DNA from: Siphonobacter aquaeclarae
Lineage (GTDB): Bacteria > Bacteroidota > Bacteroidia > Cytophagales > Spirosomataceae
Assembly (NCBI RefSeq): GCF_900103285.1
Contig: NZ_FNGS01000005.1
Location: 430,579-494,578, forward strand
Length of the DNA stretch: 64,000 bases
Direction of reading: 5' to 3'
Shown: positions 1-8,604 of the stretch, in pieces
How positions within the stretch are numbered: the first letter of the stretch is position 1
How the letters are laid out: each line of letters starts with the position of its first letter
Position numbers and translations under genes: made by a program
The notes under the pieces: generated by a model
Database searches by the model: none
Seen by the model: only the letters and a program-made list of their open reading frames with translations
Told to the model about the DNA's origin: nothing

Positions 1-33
1 GGCCGTTTCATCATGTCCGTACCTATTCCAAGG

Positions 34-429
34 CTAGCCGGGTATTTGTTCGACAAGGATAGTTTCACCTCGCGTATCAAAATAGGTACAGGTCATAGCT
101 TCAAGGGAGACGACCCAACGTTCGATACCGGTTTCGGCGCAATGCCGGCAAAAAGTAAGGTAGTCGGTCCGGCCTTGCTGGTGGATTTTCAGGGAATGGA
201 GAAAGGCTTCCGCATCGGTTGCTTTCGCGATGACTAGCGGGGAATACTGTGATCCGGAGCTGGTTTGGAATCCGCCGGCGCCGTGGTAATCGGTGTGGCT
301 ATCAGTCACCCAGGTCTCAAAACCCGTTACGCCGAGTGCTTTGATGGCCTGAACATACGCGGGAAAGTCGGCCCCGGAACGCACGCGTGCGTGTGCCTCG
401 TCAATTTGCGGGATGGTGAACATATTCAT
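34..429 (-). CDS. DUF1398 family protein
   Basis: A 131-residue soluble protein without signal peptide or membrane segment. The pattern of an N-terminal helix (FTIPQIDEAHARVRSG), a central GVTGFETWVTDSHTDYHG stretch and a C-terminal EAMTCTYFDTRG strand matches the DUF1398 family, whose biochemical role is unknown; members are about 120-140 residues, so this one is full length. It lies 59 bases downstream of an AraC regulator on the same strand and could be co-transcribed with it. Function is not inferred beyond the family name. Confidence 0.85.
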   Translation of the reverse strand: MNMFTIPQIDEAHARVRSGADFPAYVQAIKALGVTGFETWVTDSHTDYHGAGGFQTSSGSQYSPLVIAKATDAEAFLHSLKIHQQGRTDYLTFCRHCAETGIERWVVSLEAMTCTYFDTRGETILVEQIPG

Positions 430-488
430 TCGCTGGTTACGCCTTCAAAGATCGGCGTGATCAGCCGGTGCGCATTGTAAAAAACCGT

Positions 489-1250
489 TTACCTGCGGCG
501 GAATTGATCGGGTGTTTCTCCCGCAAACCGTTTGAAATCACGGATAAAGTGAGCCTGATCAAAATAACCATGATCGAACGCCACATCACCAGGTGATTTT
601 CCGGCTGACAGATCACGGATGACCGCCTCGAAACGAACAAGAGAAGCGAGTCTTTTCGGCGACGTTCCCGCCCTCTCACGAAAACGCTTTTCAAACGGAC
701 TGGCACTGGTACCCAGCCGGCGCTGAAGCTCCTCCATCCGAATCAGACCTCCTGACTCCCGCAATAACCGAATACCGGCGGTAACGAGCCGGTCGGTTTC
801 ACGGGTATGAAGCCGGTTAAGCAAAAAAGCTTCCACCAGCTGAATACGCTTCGCATCATCGGAAGCCTCTGAAAGCCGGTCTTCCATTGCCCGTACGTCC
901 TGAGACGGGAATAACTCATCCAGCGACACGCTTTTACCAAAAAGCTCATGTGCCGGCAGTCTTGAAAAGGCAGACAGGCCTGTTTCAGTGAAGTAGATGA
1001 GAATTGTGCCGATCCCTGCCGAATTGCGGAATATCCGGACGGAGTCACAGATCCCGGTAACGCCGGCGCCAGAGAGTCCTTTCATGGAGCCATTCTCCCA
1101 AACTGACAGGCGTCCTGAATACTGAAACCCTGCAACAAGACCGGTTCCGGGCAATACGCGGTACTCGCCTTCCGAATCGTTTTCGGAAATGACGAGGTAG
1201 TTGACGTATGGGCGGAGCGGTTCTGCCGGGAGTATTCGTTCGAATCGCAT
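489..1250 (-). CDS. AraC-family transcriptional regulator
   Basis: A 253-residue cytoplasmic regulator. Residues 1-140 form the effector/dimer domain of the type found in many Bacteroidota AraC proteins (opening LRPYVNYLVISEN). The C-terminal 100 residues carry two helix-turn-helix motifs: the first around RMEELQRRLGTSASPFEKRF, the second with the family signature DVAFDHGYFDQAHFIRDF, ending in TPDQFRRR. The start matches the conserved N-terminal strand. It is divergent from the VOC gene at 1418, with a 167-base shared upstream region, and is followed by DUF1398. The natural guess is control of one or both neighbours; the ligand is unknown. Confidence 0.9.
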   Translation of the reverse strand: MRFERILPAEPLRPYVNYLVISENDSEGEYRVLPGTGLVAGFQYSGRLSVWENGSMKGLSGAGVTGICDSVRIFRNSAGIGTILIYFTETGLSAFSRLPAHELFGKSVSLDELFPSQDVRAMEDRLSEASDDAKRIQLVEAFLLNRLHTRETDRLVTAGIRLLRESGGLIRMEELQRRLGTSASPFEKRFRERAGTSPKRLASLVRFEAVIRDLSAGKSPGDVAFDHGYFDQAHFIRDFKRFAGETPDQFRRR

Positions 1251-1417
1251 AGGCGTCGGATCTTTCGGATATCAAACGTATCAATTTTCCGGAAAAGTAG
1301 GTGACGGTACGGGAGCGACTGCGTTGCATTCCACTTCTCCTGATGCAACGACGCCCGCGTATTTGATTCTCCCCGGACTTCTTCCTACCTTTTCCTCTTG
1401 TTCAACTACCTCAGGCC

Positions 1418-1774
1418 ATGCTCACCGATATCCATCCCAAGCTCCCCATGCGGGACAAAGCCGCTACAAAAGCCTACTACGTCGATCAACTCGGCTTCAG
1501 CCTCTTTGGCAGCGCCGATTATGCGGGGTACCTGATGGTCGGGCTCGACCAGATCCAGATTCACTTTTTCGAGTACGCCGACCTGGACCCGTTGGAAAAC
1601 TATGGCCAGGTATACATCCGTACCAACGCCATTGACGAGCTCTATCAGTCCTTTCTCGACCGGAATATCCCCATCCATCCCAATGCGCCGCTGGAAACCA
1701 AGCCGTGGGGTCAGCGGGAATTCTCTGTTCTCGATCCGGATAGTAATTTGTTGACGTTTGGTCAGGGGAGTTAG
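1418..1774 (+). CDS. VOC (glyoxalase/bleomycin-resistance) protein
   Basis: A 118-residue single-module vicinal-oxygen-chelate fold protein. It shows the typical ordering KLPMRDKAATKAYYVDQLGF, then QIHFFEY, and a C-terminal WGQREFSVLDPDSNLLTFGQ. The order resembles bleomycin-binding or small glyoxalase-like members, which bind or modify small molecules as dimers. Substrate cannot be read from sequence. It is divergent to the AraC gene, so it may be that regulator's target. The start gives a family-typical N terminus. Confidence 0.88.
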   Translation: MLTDIHPKLPMRDKAATKAYYVDQLGFSLFGSADYAGYLMVGLDQIQIHFFEYADLDPLENYGQVYIRTNAIDELYQSFLDRNIPIHPNAPLETKPWGQREFSVLDPDSNLLTFGQGS

Positions 1775-2242
1775 GGTTTTGAGTTTAGGGCGGTTGGTGA
1801 GAGTCCGCGATGCCCCGGAGGCAGCAGCCAGATCATCCGTGTGCCGGGCCACGATTACCAGCGGACGCGCTCCGCGAACATTTTCGCCAGTTCAAACCCG
1901 ATTCCGCTGGTTCCGTCCGTAATGAGTACATACGATTCGTTCAGTGCTATATACAAAAAGGCTTAAGCGGTAAAGTCGCTCAAACGCCGTACCAGCCAAC
2001 CGGACGGTGCCGGGATTCTCCCGGACGTAGAAAGGCTTACTCATTTCCGTTTCCCTGGCCCGTTTCGGCGAAAAAACCGGACATAAACGAATCGAAAGGG
2101 GCACCTGTCAGACAAAGTGAGGCCCGAAACAGATGGCATGGAGTTTTCCCGGAGGTGGACACCGGCCCGTTCGCGGTGTCGTCAGCAAGCGCAATGCATG
2201 CCGCGAAGGGCTGTCACTGTTTCACTGTTAATCTTTTACATC
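1775..2242. other. Intergenic region with SDR remnant
   Basis: About 470 bases between the VOC gene and the DUF892 gene. Apart from the SDR fragment on the minus strand, I see no coding frame I can support and no clear hairpin. The part nearest 2242 should hold the promoter of the DUF892 gene. Confidence 0.5.
1806..1951 (-). pseudogene. Remnant of a short-chain dehydrogenase N terminus
   Basis: Read on the minus strand, the segment encodes the SDR nucleotide-binding start (YVLITDGTSGIGFELAKMF, the TGxxxGIG fingerprint). After a one-base frame change it continues as LVIVARHTDDLAAA, the usual second strand of an SDR. No start codon precedes it in frame (a TAA lies upstream), and nothing of the catalytic YxxxK half follows; the next bases run into the VOC gene end. 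This is a decayed fragment of roughly 45 residues from a protein of about 250. Confidence 0.6.
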
Positions 2243-2788
2243 ATGCCTGCTACTGCAAATAAACCAGCCGAAAAGAAAGCGGATGTCCGTGGAAATTCGC
2301 AACTCGAAAAGTACTTCCTTGACTCGCTCAAGGATATCTATTGGGCAGAAAAGCACCTGACCAGGGCGCTTCCCAAAATGAAAAAAGCGGCCACTACTTC
2401 GGAATTGCAAACCGCTATCGGGGATCACCTGGCACAGACAGAAGAACACGTATCCCGTCTCGAACAGGTTTTTGAACTACTCGGGAAAAAGCCTCAGGCG
2501 AAGAAATGCGAAGCGATGGAGGGTCTTGTCAAAGAAGGCGAAACCGTCATCGAAGAAACAGAAGACGGCAGCATGACCCGTGACGTGGGCGTTATCATGG
2601 CCGCGCAAAAGGTCGAACATTATGAGATTGCCACCTATGGCGGGCTTGTTCAGCTCGCCAATACGATGGGGCGAAAGGAAATTGCCGGTATTCTTCAGCA
2701 GACATTGGAGGAAGAAAAACAAACCGATAAAGGCCTGACTTCCATCGCAGAAAATAACATCAATTGGGAGGCAGAAAATGAAGACTGA
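2243..2788 (+). CDS. DUF892 (YciE/YciF ferritin-like) stress protein
   Basis: A 181-residue all-helical protein. The ATG at 2243 is chosen because the family's first helix (LEKYFLDSLKDIYWAEKHL) follows a short Ala/Lys-rich leader; a longer in-frame extension upstream has no family character. Visible features are the helix pairs DHLAQTEEHVSRLEQVFELL and VIMAAQKVEHYEIATYGGL and the EEEKQTDK tail helix, with E and H residues spaced for a ferritin-like di-metal site. The family is induced by osmotic and general stress; its enzymatic role is not settled. It is a single gene closed by a strong terminator. Confidence 0.92.
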   Translation: MPATANKPAEKKADVRGNSQLEKYFLDSLKDIYWAEKHLTRALPKMKKAATTSELQTAIGDHLAQTEEHVSRLEQVFELLGKKPQAKKCEAMEGLVKEGETVIEETEDGSMTRDVGVIMAAQKVEHYEIATYGGLVQLANTMGRKEIAGILQQTLEEEKQTDKGLTSIAENNINWEAENED

Positions 2789-2800
2789 TCCGGTCCGTTT

Positions 2801-2841
2801 AAACGCAGAAAAAGCCGGAGACTCCGGCTTTTTCTGCGTTT
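2801..2841 (+). terminator. Intrinsic terminator after DUF892 gene
   Basis: Perfect 20-bp inverted repeat (2801-2820 and 2822-2841) with GCCGGAG at its core and a run of five T in the right arm, 12 bases after the DUF892 stop. As a near-perfect palindrome it can also stop transcription from the convergent membrane-protein gene that ends at 2843. Confidence 0.85.
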
Positions 2842-2842
2842 G

Positions 2843-3475
2843 CTATCCTTTTGCCGCTACCGGTGTTTTCTTCGTTTCCAGCATCCGATTGTCAATCAGT
2901 TCGATGCTCTTTACCGCGCCCATCGGAGCGATTTTGATCGTGCGCTGGCCTTTGCTGACGTAAAAACAATAGGCACTGTTGGAATCGATCAGATATACTT
3001 CCTCCGTTTCTCCTGTGCCGAATGTGACTTTGTGCCGGTATTCCATCCGGTTTTCCTCGATCCTCCTGCGGGTTTTATTTCCTCCGCCTAAACCCGTTCC
3101 AACAAAGAAACAAAGGACGCCAATACCCAGGCATATATTCAGCAAACCACGCATTTTAGCCTTCATTTCTTCATCGGTCAGTAGCGGATTTCCCTTTCCT
3201 GAAAACACCTGCCGAACCGATGGTTTCTTTGCCAGTTTTTCCAGTATCCGGAGATACACATACACAAGCAGCATCACCAGTACAAACGCTCCGAGAATAA
3301 CCGGATCTGAAAAAATATCGGCGACCGGACTCATGAAAATGTCTGAAACCGGCGAGAACTTCAGCACATCTATTCCCAGCTGGTAAAAGAAAACACCTTC
3401 TTTCAGAACGCCGAGAATGACAAGGTACAGGTATCCGATTGGCAGCCAGTCTTTTAGTTGTTCAAGCTTCTTCAT
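2843..3475 (-). CDS. Uncharacterised inner-membrane protein
   Basis: A 210-residue protein from the ATG at 3475 (MKKLEQLKDW). Three hydrophobic segments are visible: about residues 13-30 (LPIGYLYLVILGVLKEGV), 60-80 (VILGAFVLVMLLVYVYLRIL) and 118-135 (LLNICLGIGVLCFFVGTGL). A polar C-terminal domain with beta-strand character follows (VTFGTGETEEVYLIDSNSAY), ending in a short Lys-rich tail. I recognise no family. It is convergent with the DUF892 gene and shares its terminator. Confidence 0.6.
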   Translation of the reverse strand: MKKLEQLKDWLPIGYLYLVILGVLKEGVFFYQLGIDVLKFSPVSDIFMSPVADIFSDPVILGAFVLVMLLVYVYLRILEKLAKKPSVRQVFSGKGNPLLTDEEMKAKMRGLLNICLGIGVLCFFVGTGLGGGNKTRRRIEENRMEYRHKVTFGTGETEEVYLIDSNSAYCFYVSKGQRTIKIAPMGAVKSIELIDNRMLETKKTPVAAKG

Positions 3476-3745
3476 TTGTTGACGGAAGTTCCGACCGGCA
3501 TACATCCGGCAGAATACTATTGATCTCTCAAAGCAAAATGATAAGGGATGCAATTGCAAGAAAGGGAAAGACAGAATATTTCCTTTTTTGAAACATCCTA
3601 TGCCTGTTTGATCGTGTTACGTGTGACCTACTCCTGCAATTTTGGGGAAATAATCGTTTCCGGACGGCAGTTGCGCCCCCCTATGCCGCCTTGTCCGTAC
3701 GGACTCCATTCTCCGGAAGGGTCCTGGATTTTACTTGCACATCTG

Positions 3746-4483
3746 TCAGCTGCCTGCGTCCGAATCCACTTCGTCTAAGACTCTTTTGTATTTTTCGATA
3801 TACCTGCTCTTCTCTGCGCTTTTATACTGCATGATAAATCTTGGATGCTCCAGGGGTACTATCCGGCGGAAAAAACCGTGAGCGTTATTGAGCTGCTTCA
3901 GGAATCGGGCATTCTTACCGGTGCCGAGACAAAAGCAGGTATCCGTCCTGATCCCGAGATCAATCAATTGTCGCACGCTCTGTACGATAAAAGGATACAC
4001 AGCCTCCGTGAGCGCTGCACTATCGTAGTAATTGTAGTTCAGTTCTCTCCCTTCGGAATTGGTCTTCGTAATGGCCAGCGGAAACGGCGAGTTGATATAA
4101 AATCTGCTGTAAAAATCGCTTATGCCACCCAGCGCATGGATCATTTCATAGACAAAAACCGAGGAAATTTCATGCGTTTGCTTCCCCGAGTACGGAATGC
4201 CGCATTCGCTGACCAGCCGTTTTGTATCCGTAAACGGAATGCCCGTTACACCCGCCCCAAAGCGACTGGGATTGATGCCCAAAATGAGATAGCGCGGGTT
4301 CTTATCATCCAGGTACTTTTGGGCAAACATCCTGAGATTATCCATTGCCGGTGTTGACTCCGCAAACGGATTAATCACGTGGATACCGTCCGGCAAGGCT
4401 GAACCTGTGTACGCTAATTGTTCGTGAAAACGGATAACATTCTGACCAAAGCTCATGCTGGTGCGTTTCGACTGGTACATCAC
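3746..4483 (-). CDS. SMUG2-like uracil-DNA glycosylase family (DUF4918)
   Basis: A 245-residue cytoplasmic protein. The motif YLILGINPSRFGAGVTGIPF matches motif 1 of the SMUG2-like branch of uracil-DNA glycosylases, where the Asn after Gly-Ile acts on the water nucleophile. The C-terminal PLEHPRFIMQY fits the second conserved motif, which holds a His. Known members excise uracil and related damaged bases from DNA. A middle segment (FYSRFYINSPFPLAITK) is typical of this branch. It is monocistronic and followed by no obvious hairpin. Confidence 0.85.
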   Translation of the reverse strand: MMYQSKRTSMSFGQNVIRFHEQLAYTGSALPDGIHVINPFAESTPAMDNLRMFAQKYLDDKNPRYLILGINPSRFGAGVTGIPFTDTKRLVSECGIPYSGKQTHEISSVFVYEMIHALGGISDFYSRFYINSPFPLAITKTNSEGRELNYNYYDSAALTEAVYPFIVQSVRQLIDLGIRTDTCFCLGTGKNARFLKQLNNAHGFFRRIVPLEHPRFIMQYKSAEKSRYIEKYKRVLDEVDSDAGS

Positions 4484-4602
4484 AAAAGTAGCAGTTACAG
4501 GCAGCAGGCTTCAAATGCTGTGTATAGCAGGAATGAAGAACTGAATAGTTCGGTTAAAAAGAATTGCCTGTTTTTAACCGAACTCAAGAGCGCACAGATA
4601 AA

Positions 4603-4631
4603 TGCAAAAAAGCGCCTTTTTGAGGCGCTTT
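4603..4631 (-). terminator. Terminator of tRNA-Lys
   Basis: Stem aaagcgcc/ggcgcttt (4609-4616, 4624-4631) with a T-rich run in minus orientation, 16 bases past the tRNA 3' end. Nearly the same hairpin follows the second tRNA-Lys at 31.5 kb. Confidence 0.85.
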
Positions 4632-4646
4632 AGCTTTAATCATTTG

Positions 4647-4719
4647 TGATCCCGCTGGGACTCGAACCCAGGACCCATACATTAAAAGTGTATTGCTCTA
4701 CCAGCTGAGCTACAGGATC
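4647..4719 (-). tRNA. tRNA-Lys (TTT)
   Basis: A 73-nt cloverleaf on the minus strand. The acceptor stem is GATCCTG/CGGGATC with discriminator A, the D arm is GCTCAGCTGGTAGAGC, and the anticodon loop CTTTTAA gives anticodon TTT. The T arm is CTGGG TTCGAGT CCCAG. CCA is not encoded. It is a near copy of the tRNA at 31525-31597; the two differ in a compensated base pair of the acceptor stem and one T-loop base. Confidence 0.97.
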
Positions 4720-4803
4720 GTTTTACGTGAGAAGGTCGACAAAATCTGCTTTTACTTCTCTGCCTTTTTCCGTTTCGTGTCCGGCTTTTGGCGTTTCGTG
4801 GTG

Positions 4804-4834
4804 CAAATATAGGGCGTTGAAGAGGCGAACGCAA
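4804..4834 (-). promoter_or_regulatory. Promoter of tRNA-Lys
   Basis: Minus-strand reading gives TTG, 20 bases, then TATATTTG, which fits the Bacteroidota -33 TTG / -7 TAnnTTTG consensus. The same layout with the same spacer stands before the three other tRNAs in the window. Confidence 0.8.
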
Positions 4835-5180
4835 GCGGGAATTGTCCGTTCTGACGGGCTGGAGGGGATAATATGCTGAGAAACAGATTTTCATCCCCCG
4901 AAAAAAATTCAAAAAAAATTAACAATCGGGGGTTTTGTGGCTGGATCAGGCGCCTCACGGGGATGCATGCCTGTCGTTCTCATCCTTCCGCCAGACGGCA
5001 TTGCTTTCCCAAAAAAGTCGTGATTTTACCAGACGTCGCCGGGTTCCTCCAACCTGGATGTCCTATCTCTATTACTCATTCTGAGCGGATATCCCGTAAA
5101 AATCGCCCTGTTAGTCATCGAAATGAGACAATTTTTCTACAATTTCGTTACATTTTCAGCCAAATCTGCGAAAATCAATC
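4835..5180. other. Intergenic region before the YegP-like gene
   Basis: About 350 bases with no supportable coding frame. It begins with an A-rich stretch (4900-4925) and should contain the promoter of the gene at 5181. I see no hairpin or repeat of note. Confidence 0.4.
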
Positions 5181-5510
5181 ATGGGAAAATTTGTCATCTC
5201 CAAGCGAACCAACGGCGAGTTCCAGTTCAACCTCAAGGCCGACAACGGGCAGGTCATTCTCACCAGTGAAGGATACGCCGCCAAATCCGGCTGCACAAAC
5301 GGCATCGAATCCGTCCGGAAAAATGCACCGGAAGACGGTAACTATGACCGTAAAACGGCCTCCAACGGCAAAGAGTATTTCACCCTCAAAGCCGGAAACG
5401 GACAGGTGATCGGTATGAGCCAGATGTATGAAAGCGCTTCCGGCCGGGACAACGGCATCGAGTCGGTGAAGAAAAACGCGCCCGACGCATCCGTCGAAGA
5501 CGAAAGCTAG
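5181..5510 (+). CDS. YegP family protein (DUF1508, two repeats)
   Basis: A 109-residue protein made of two tandem DUF1508 units. The first is FVISKRTNGEFQFNLKADNG...GCTNGIESVRKNAP; the second is RKTASNGKEYFTLKAGNG...GRDNGIESVKKNAP. This is the exact layout of YegP-type proteins, small beta-strand swapped dimers of unknown function, often linked to stress. Complete and single-copy here, with its own terminator just downstream. Confidence 0.95.
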   Translation: MGKFVISKRTNGEFQFNLKADNGQVILTSEGYAAKSGCTNGIESVRKNAPEDGNYDRKTASNGKEYFTLKAGNGQVIGMSQMYESASGRDNGIESVKKNAPDASVEDES

Positions 5511-5537
5511 CATACCCGGCCTTCGCCTCACTACTCC

Positions 5538-5573
5538 GAAAGCCCGGTATTATCCGGGCTTTCAGCTTTTTTA
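5538..5573 (+). terminator. Terminator after YegP-like gene
   Basis: 10-bp perfect stem gaaagcccgg/ccgggctttc (5538-5547, 5554-5563), 6-base loop, then a T-rich run. Confidence 0.85.
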
Positions 5574-5668
5574 GCTAAAAACAGGAATCTCCCGTCCCAT
5601 CGCCGAAGATTCGGAAAGAAGTCTGTTGATTTCTTTACCTTACCACCGGCAACGAACAAGAAAGTGCA

Positions 5669-7363
5669 GTGAAAGACAAAAATTCCTATGATGCGATCGT
5701 CGTCGGTTCCGGTATCAGCGGCGGGTGGGCAGCGAAAGAACTGTGCGACAAGGGCCTGAAGACATTGGTTCTCGAGCGCGGACGGTCTGTTGAACACGTC
5801 AAAGACTACCCGACGACGTTCATGCATCCCTGGCAAATACCCTACCGGGGGCACATGCCGCAGGCATTTATGGATGAAAATCCGCTGATTACCAAGGCCG
5901 CCGGCTTCGGTTCGGATAATGCTCAGTTTTTCATCCAGGACAAAGATCATCCGTACATTCAGGAAAAGCCGTTCGACTGGATTCGCGGGTATCAGGTGGG
6001 CGGGAAATCCCTGACCTGGGGCCGGGCCTGCCAGCGGTGGAGTGATTTTGAGTTTTCGGCGCCCGATCGTCTGCGCTATGGGATCGACTGGCCCATCCGC
6101 TATAACGACATCGCGCCGTGGTATACGCACGTGGAGCGCTTTATCGGCGTTTGCGGAAACGCAGACGGGATTGAAGCTATGCCGGACGGCGAATTTCTAC
6201 CGCCGTTTCAGTTAAACTGCGTGGAAGAAGCGCTGCAAAAGTCCATCCGGACGCACTATCCCGACCGGCACCTGGTGCAGGCCCGCTGGGCACACCTGAC
6301 GCAGCCCAGGGAAATCCACCTGAAACAGGGCCGCGGCAAATGCCAGGCGCGTAACCTCTGCATGCGCGGTTGTCCGTTTGGCGGGTACTTCAGTTCGGTT
6401 TCCTCTACCCTGCCCTGGGCGCAGAAAACGGGTAAGCTCACCATCCGGCCGCATTCGGTGGTGCATTCCATTCTGTTTGACGAAAAAACGGGCAAAGCAT
6501 CCGGCGTACGCGTTATCGATGCAGAAACAAAAGAAGCGATGGAGTTTTCAGCCCGCGTCATTTTCCTGAATGCTTCTGCGCTGAATACCAACCTCATTCT
6601 CCTGAATTCGCGCTCGGCGCGCTTCCCGAACGGCCTGGGCAATGATTCCGGGCTGCTGGGTAAATACGTCGGTTTCCATAACTACCGCGGCAGCCTGAGC
6701 GCCGAAATGCCCGGTTTTGAAAACGGCTATTATTTCGGAAGAAATCCCACCGACGCCATCATCGCCAACTACCGCAACCTGGGTAAGCAGGATACCGATT
6801 ATGTGGGCGGCTTTACGACATTTCTTGGCGCGCACCGTCACCGGGGAAATGCCTCGGCAGATACACCCGGATTCGGAGAAAGCTTCAAGAAGAAGATGAC
6901 CGAACCCGGCCCGTGGCATATCTATATGTATATGCAGGGAGAAACGATACCGAAAGCAGAAAATCACGTAAGACTGAGTACTTCGGAGACCGACGGATTC
7001 GGCATACCCAAACTCATCGCGTCAGTCGGTTATGACGACAACGACGAAAAAATGACGGCAGATTTTCTACGGGAAAGCAAAGCCATGCTCGAAAAAGCAG
7101 GATGTATCAACATTGAAACGCACGACAATCGTCAGGCTCCCGGGCTCGATATCCACGAAATGGGCGGTGTGCGAATGGGAAAAGATCCGAAAACATCCCT
7201 TCTCAACGCGCACAACCAACTACACGCCGTGCCGAATGTTTTCGTCACCGATGGCGCGTGTATGACGAGTACCGGAAACCAGAGTCCATCGCTGCTATAC
7301 ATGGCACTGACGGCCCGGGCGGTCGACTATGCCGCAAAAGAAGTCAAAGCAAACCGGCTGTAG
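5669..7363 (+). CDS. GMC-family FAD-dependent oxidoreductase
   Basis: A 564-residue glucose-methanol-choline oxidoreductase. The GTG at 5669 is the start because the FAD-binding strand (YDAIVVGSGISGGWAAKEL, Gly13-x-Gly15-x-x-Gly18) begins seven residues in. The middle contains the cysteine motif KCQARNLCMRGCPFGGYFSS, typical of the Bacteroidota branch. The C terminus has the active-site region DIHEMGGVRMGKDPKTSLLN and the FAD-contact GNQSPSLLYMALTARA. Such enzymes oxidise sugar or polyol alcohol groups. The small gluconate-dehydrogenase subunit that often accompanies them is not adjacent. There is no signal peptide in front of the FAD domain, so location is unclear. Confidence 0.93.
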   Translation: MKDKNSYDAIVVGSGISGGWAAKELCDKGLKTLVLERGRSVEHVKDYPTTFMHPWQIPYRGHMPQAFMDENPLITKAAGFGSDNAQFFIQDKDHPYIQEKPFDWIRGYQVGGKSLTWGRACQRWSDFEFSAPDRLRYGIDWPIRYNDIAPWYTHVERFIGVCGNADGIEAMPDGEFLPPFQLNCVEEALQKSIRTHYPDRHLVQARWAHLTQPREIHLKQGRGKCQARNLCMRGCPFGGYFSSVSSTLPWAQKTGKLTIRPHSVVHSILFDEKTGKASGVRVIDAETKEAMEFSARVIFLNASALNTNLILLNSRSARFPNGLGNDSGLLGKYVGFHNYRGSLSAEMPGFENGYYFGRNPTDAIIANYRNLGKQDTDYVGGFTTFLGAHRHRGNASADTPGFGESFKKKMTEPGPWHIYMYMQGETIPKAENHVRLSTSETDGFGIPKLIASVGYDDNDEKMTADFLRESKAMLEKAGCINIETHDNRQAPGLDIHEMGGVRMGKDPKTSLLNAHNQLHAVPNVFVTDGACMTSTGNQSPSLLYMALTARAVDYAAKEVKANRL

Positions 7364-7373
7364 TAGCCAAACG

Positions 7374-7417
7374 AACGGAGTAGTATATGACGGAAGATAC
7401 TGTCATACTACTCCGTT
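7374..7417 (+). terminator. Terminator after GMC oxidoreductase
   Basis: 13-bp arms aacggagtagtat / atactactccgtt (7374-7386, 7405-7417) followed by a T/C-rich tail. Confidence 0.75.
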
Positions 7418-7536
7418 TCTTTCTTTCCCCGTTTTTTGCTCGTTTTGTCCCGATAGCGTCGCTGTTCCCACCAGAGAATGGGAACCGACAGCGTCACGAC
7501 AGACAACGTGATGATTGAAAGAACCTGAACTCCCAT
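7408..7536 (-). CDS. Possible 42-residue single-span membrane peptide
   Basis: An ATG at 7536 opens a frame of 42 codons: a hydrophobic helix (VQVLSIITLSVVTLSVPIL) followed by a basic tail (RRYRDKTSKKRGKK). This looks like a small membrane peptide. Against it, the 3' end overlaps the right arm of the GMC terminator, and no homolog comes to mind. It sits 53 bases downstream of the DUF932 gene on the same strand. Confidence 0.25.
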   Translation of the reverse strand: MGVQVLSIITLSVVTLSVPILWWEQRRYRDKTSKKRGKKETE

Positions 7537-7589
7537 CGCTTGGTTTTTGGAGATTCGGCTGAAGGATTGCCGGGTTTTCGGTTGAAGGA

Positions 7590-8567
7590 TCAGGCGTAGG
7601 TATCTGCCGCCAGTTGGTGAAAAACCCGTTCGTCCAGCCGGTACCGGTCGTTGAGCGTCAGGCTGCTGCGGGCTGAAAACAGGGCATAGTTCACGGCATT
7701 GTACAGCAGCCAGTATGATCCGGAGCTGTTCAGCATGCGCTCTTCGAGCCGCATCCGTTCCATCGCCTGTTTGGCGAGCTGAACCGGGATAGGCAGTTTT
7801 TGCAGTACTCCCTCCCTCGCTACGGGCAACGGCGTTTCCTGAAAATGGCTGTAGACCGAGGCCGTCAGCGTCGGCGGGGCCGATAAATGCTCCAGCAGCA
7901 ACGTCCGCAGGTGTTCCTGAAAGCGTTCGATGGTCAGCGCGCGGTGGTGGATTTTTCGTATTTCGGTGGAAGACCGGACGGCGGCTTTCCCGGTCGGGGC
8001 GCCTTTTGTGCCGGGTATTTTTTCTTTGCCTTTCGACCAGTCGGCCAGCCAGTTCCGATACGCGCGGGAGTCCGAAAACGAATCGGCCCATCCGAGCAGC
8101 CCGTTCTGACAAAGCGGCCGGAAGAAACTGCTGCCGGGAGCGGCCGTCGTACTCAACAGCGACGTAAGTGTCTGGCCCTGAATACTAAAAGGCGTCCTCC
8201 CGTTGTAACTATTGGTGAGAATCAGGCTCCGTTCGAGGCGCTCCTGCCCTACTGACAACGTCGCCGGAAGGACAATACTGATGCTGAACTCTCCCGTCGT
8301 CGTATACTTCGCCAGCATGCGGTATTCCGGAATCAGTTCATCGATTACCTGTCGGATCGCTTCATTCGGGATAATCGTGTATTCGGCGCTTTGAATGCCG
8401 AACAATGTTTTTCTGCCACCGGGCATCTGCCCGACAATCAGCTGTTGCCGGTCTGTAGCCATGATGTCGTAATCGGGCAGCAGTTCCGACAACCATACCG
8501 GTTCGACAGGATAACAGATGTCGTCCCAGGATTCCGTCGCCATCGGTTGCGCGCTTACGTAGGTCAT
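7590..8567 (-). CDS. DUF932-like phage/plasmid-type protein
   Basis: A 325-residue soluble protein. The order LFGIQSAEYTIIPNEAIRQV, SLILTNSYNGRTPFSIQGQ, then FRPLCQNGLL and near the end SYWLLYNAVNYALF is that of the DUF932 group. In that group a short R-x-x-C-x-N-G-L segment follows a beta-rich half, and a helical tail contains an LYNAxxxxL motif. Such genes are common on plasmids, phages and integrated elements; the molecular role is unknown. Nothing else mobile is next to it. An operator-like 7-bp inverted repeat lies just upstream of its start. Confidence 0.65.
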   Translation of the reverse strand: MTYVSAQPMATESWDDICYPVEPVWLSELLPDYDIMATDRQQLIVGQMPGGRKTLFGIQSAEYTIIPNEAIRQVIDELIPEYRMLAKYTTTGEFSISIVLPATLSVGQERLERSLILTNSYNGRTPFSIQGQTLTSLLSTTAAPGSSFFRPLCQNGLLGWADSFSDSRAYRNWLADWSKGKEKIPGTKGAPTGKAAVRSSTEIRKIHHRALTIERFQEHLRTLLLEHLSAPPTLTASVYSHFQETPLPVAREGVLQKLPIPVQLAKQAMERMRLEERMLNSSGSYWLLYNAVNYALFSARSSLTLNDRYRLDERVFHQLAADTYA

Positions 8568-8586
8568 CTTTCAGTTGCATTTTTGC

Positions 8587-8604
8587 AGTTGTAAAAATAC
8601 AACT
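8587..8604. promoter_or_regulatory. Operator-like inverted repeat before DUF932 gene
   Basis: Perfect dyad agttgta-aaaa-tacaact about 20 bases upstream of the DUF932 start, in an A/T-rich stretch. Position and symmetry suit binding of a dimeric regulator; the protein that would bind is unknown. Confidence 0.4.
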
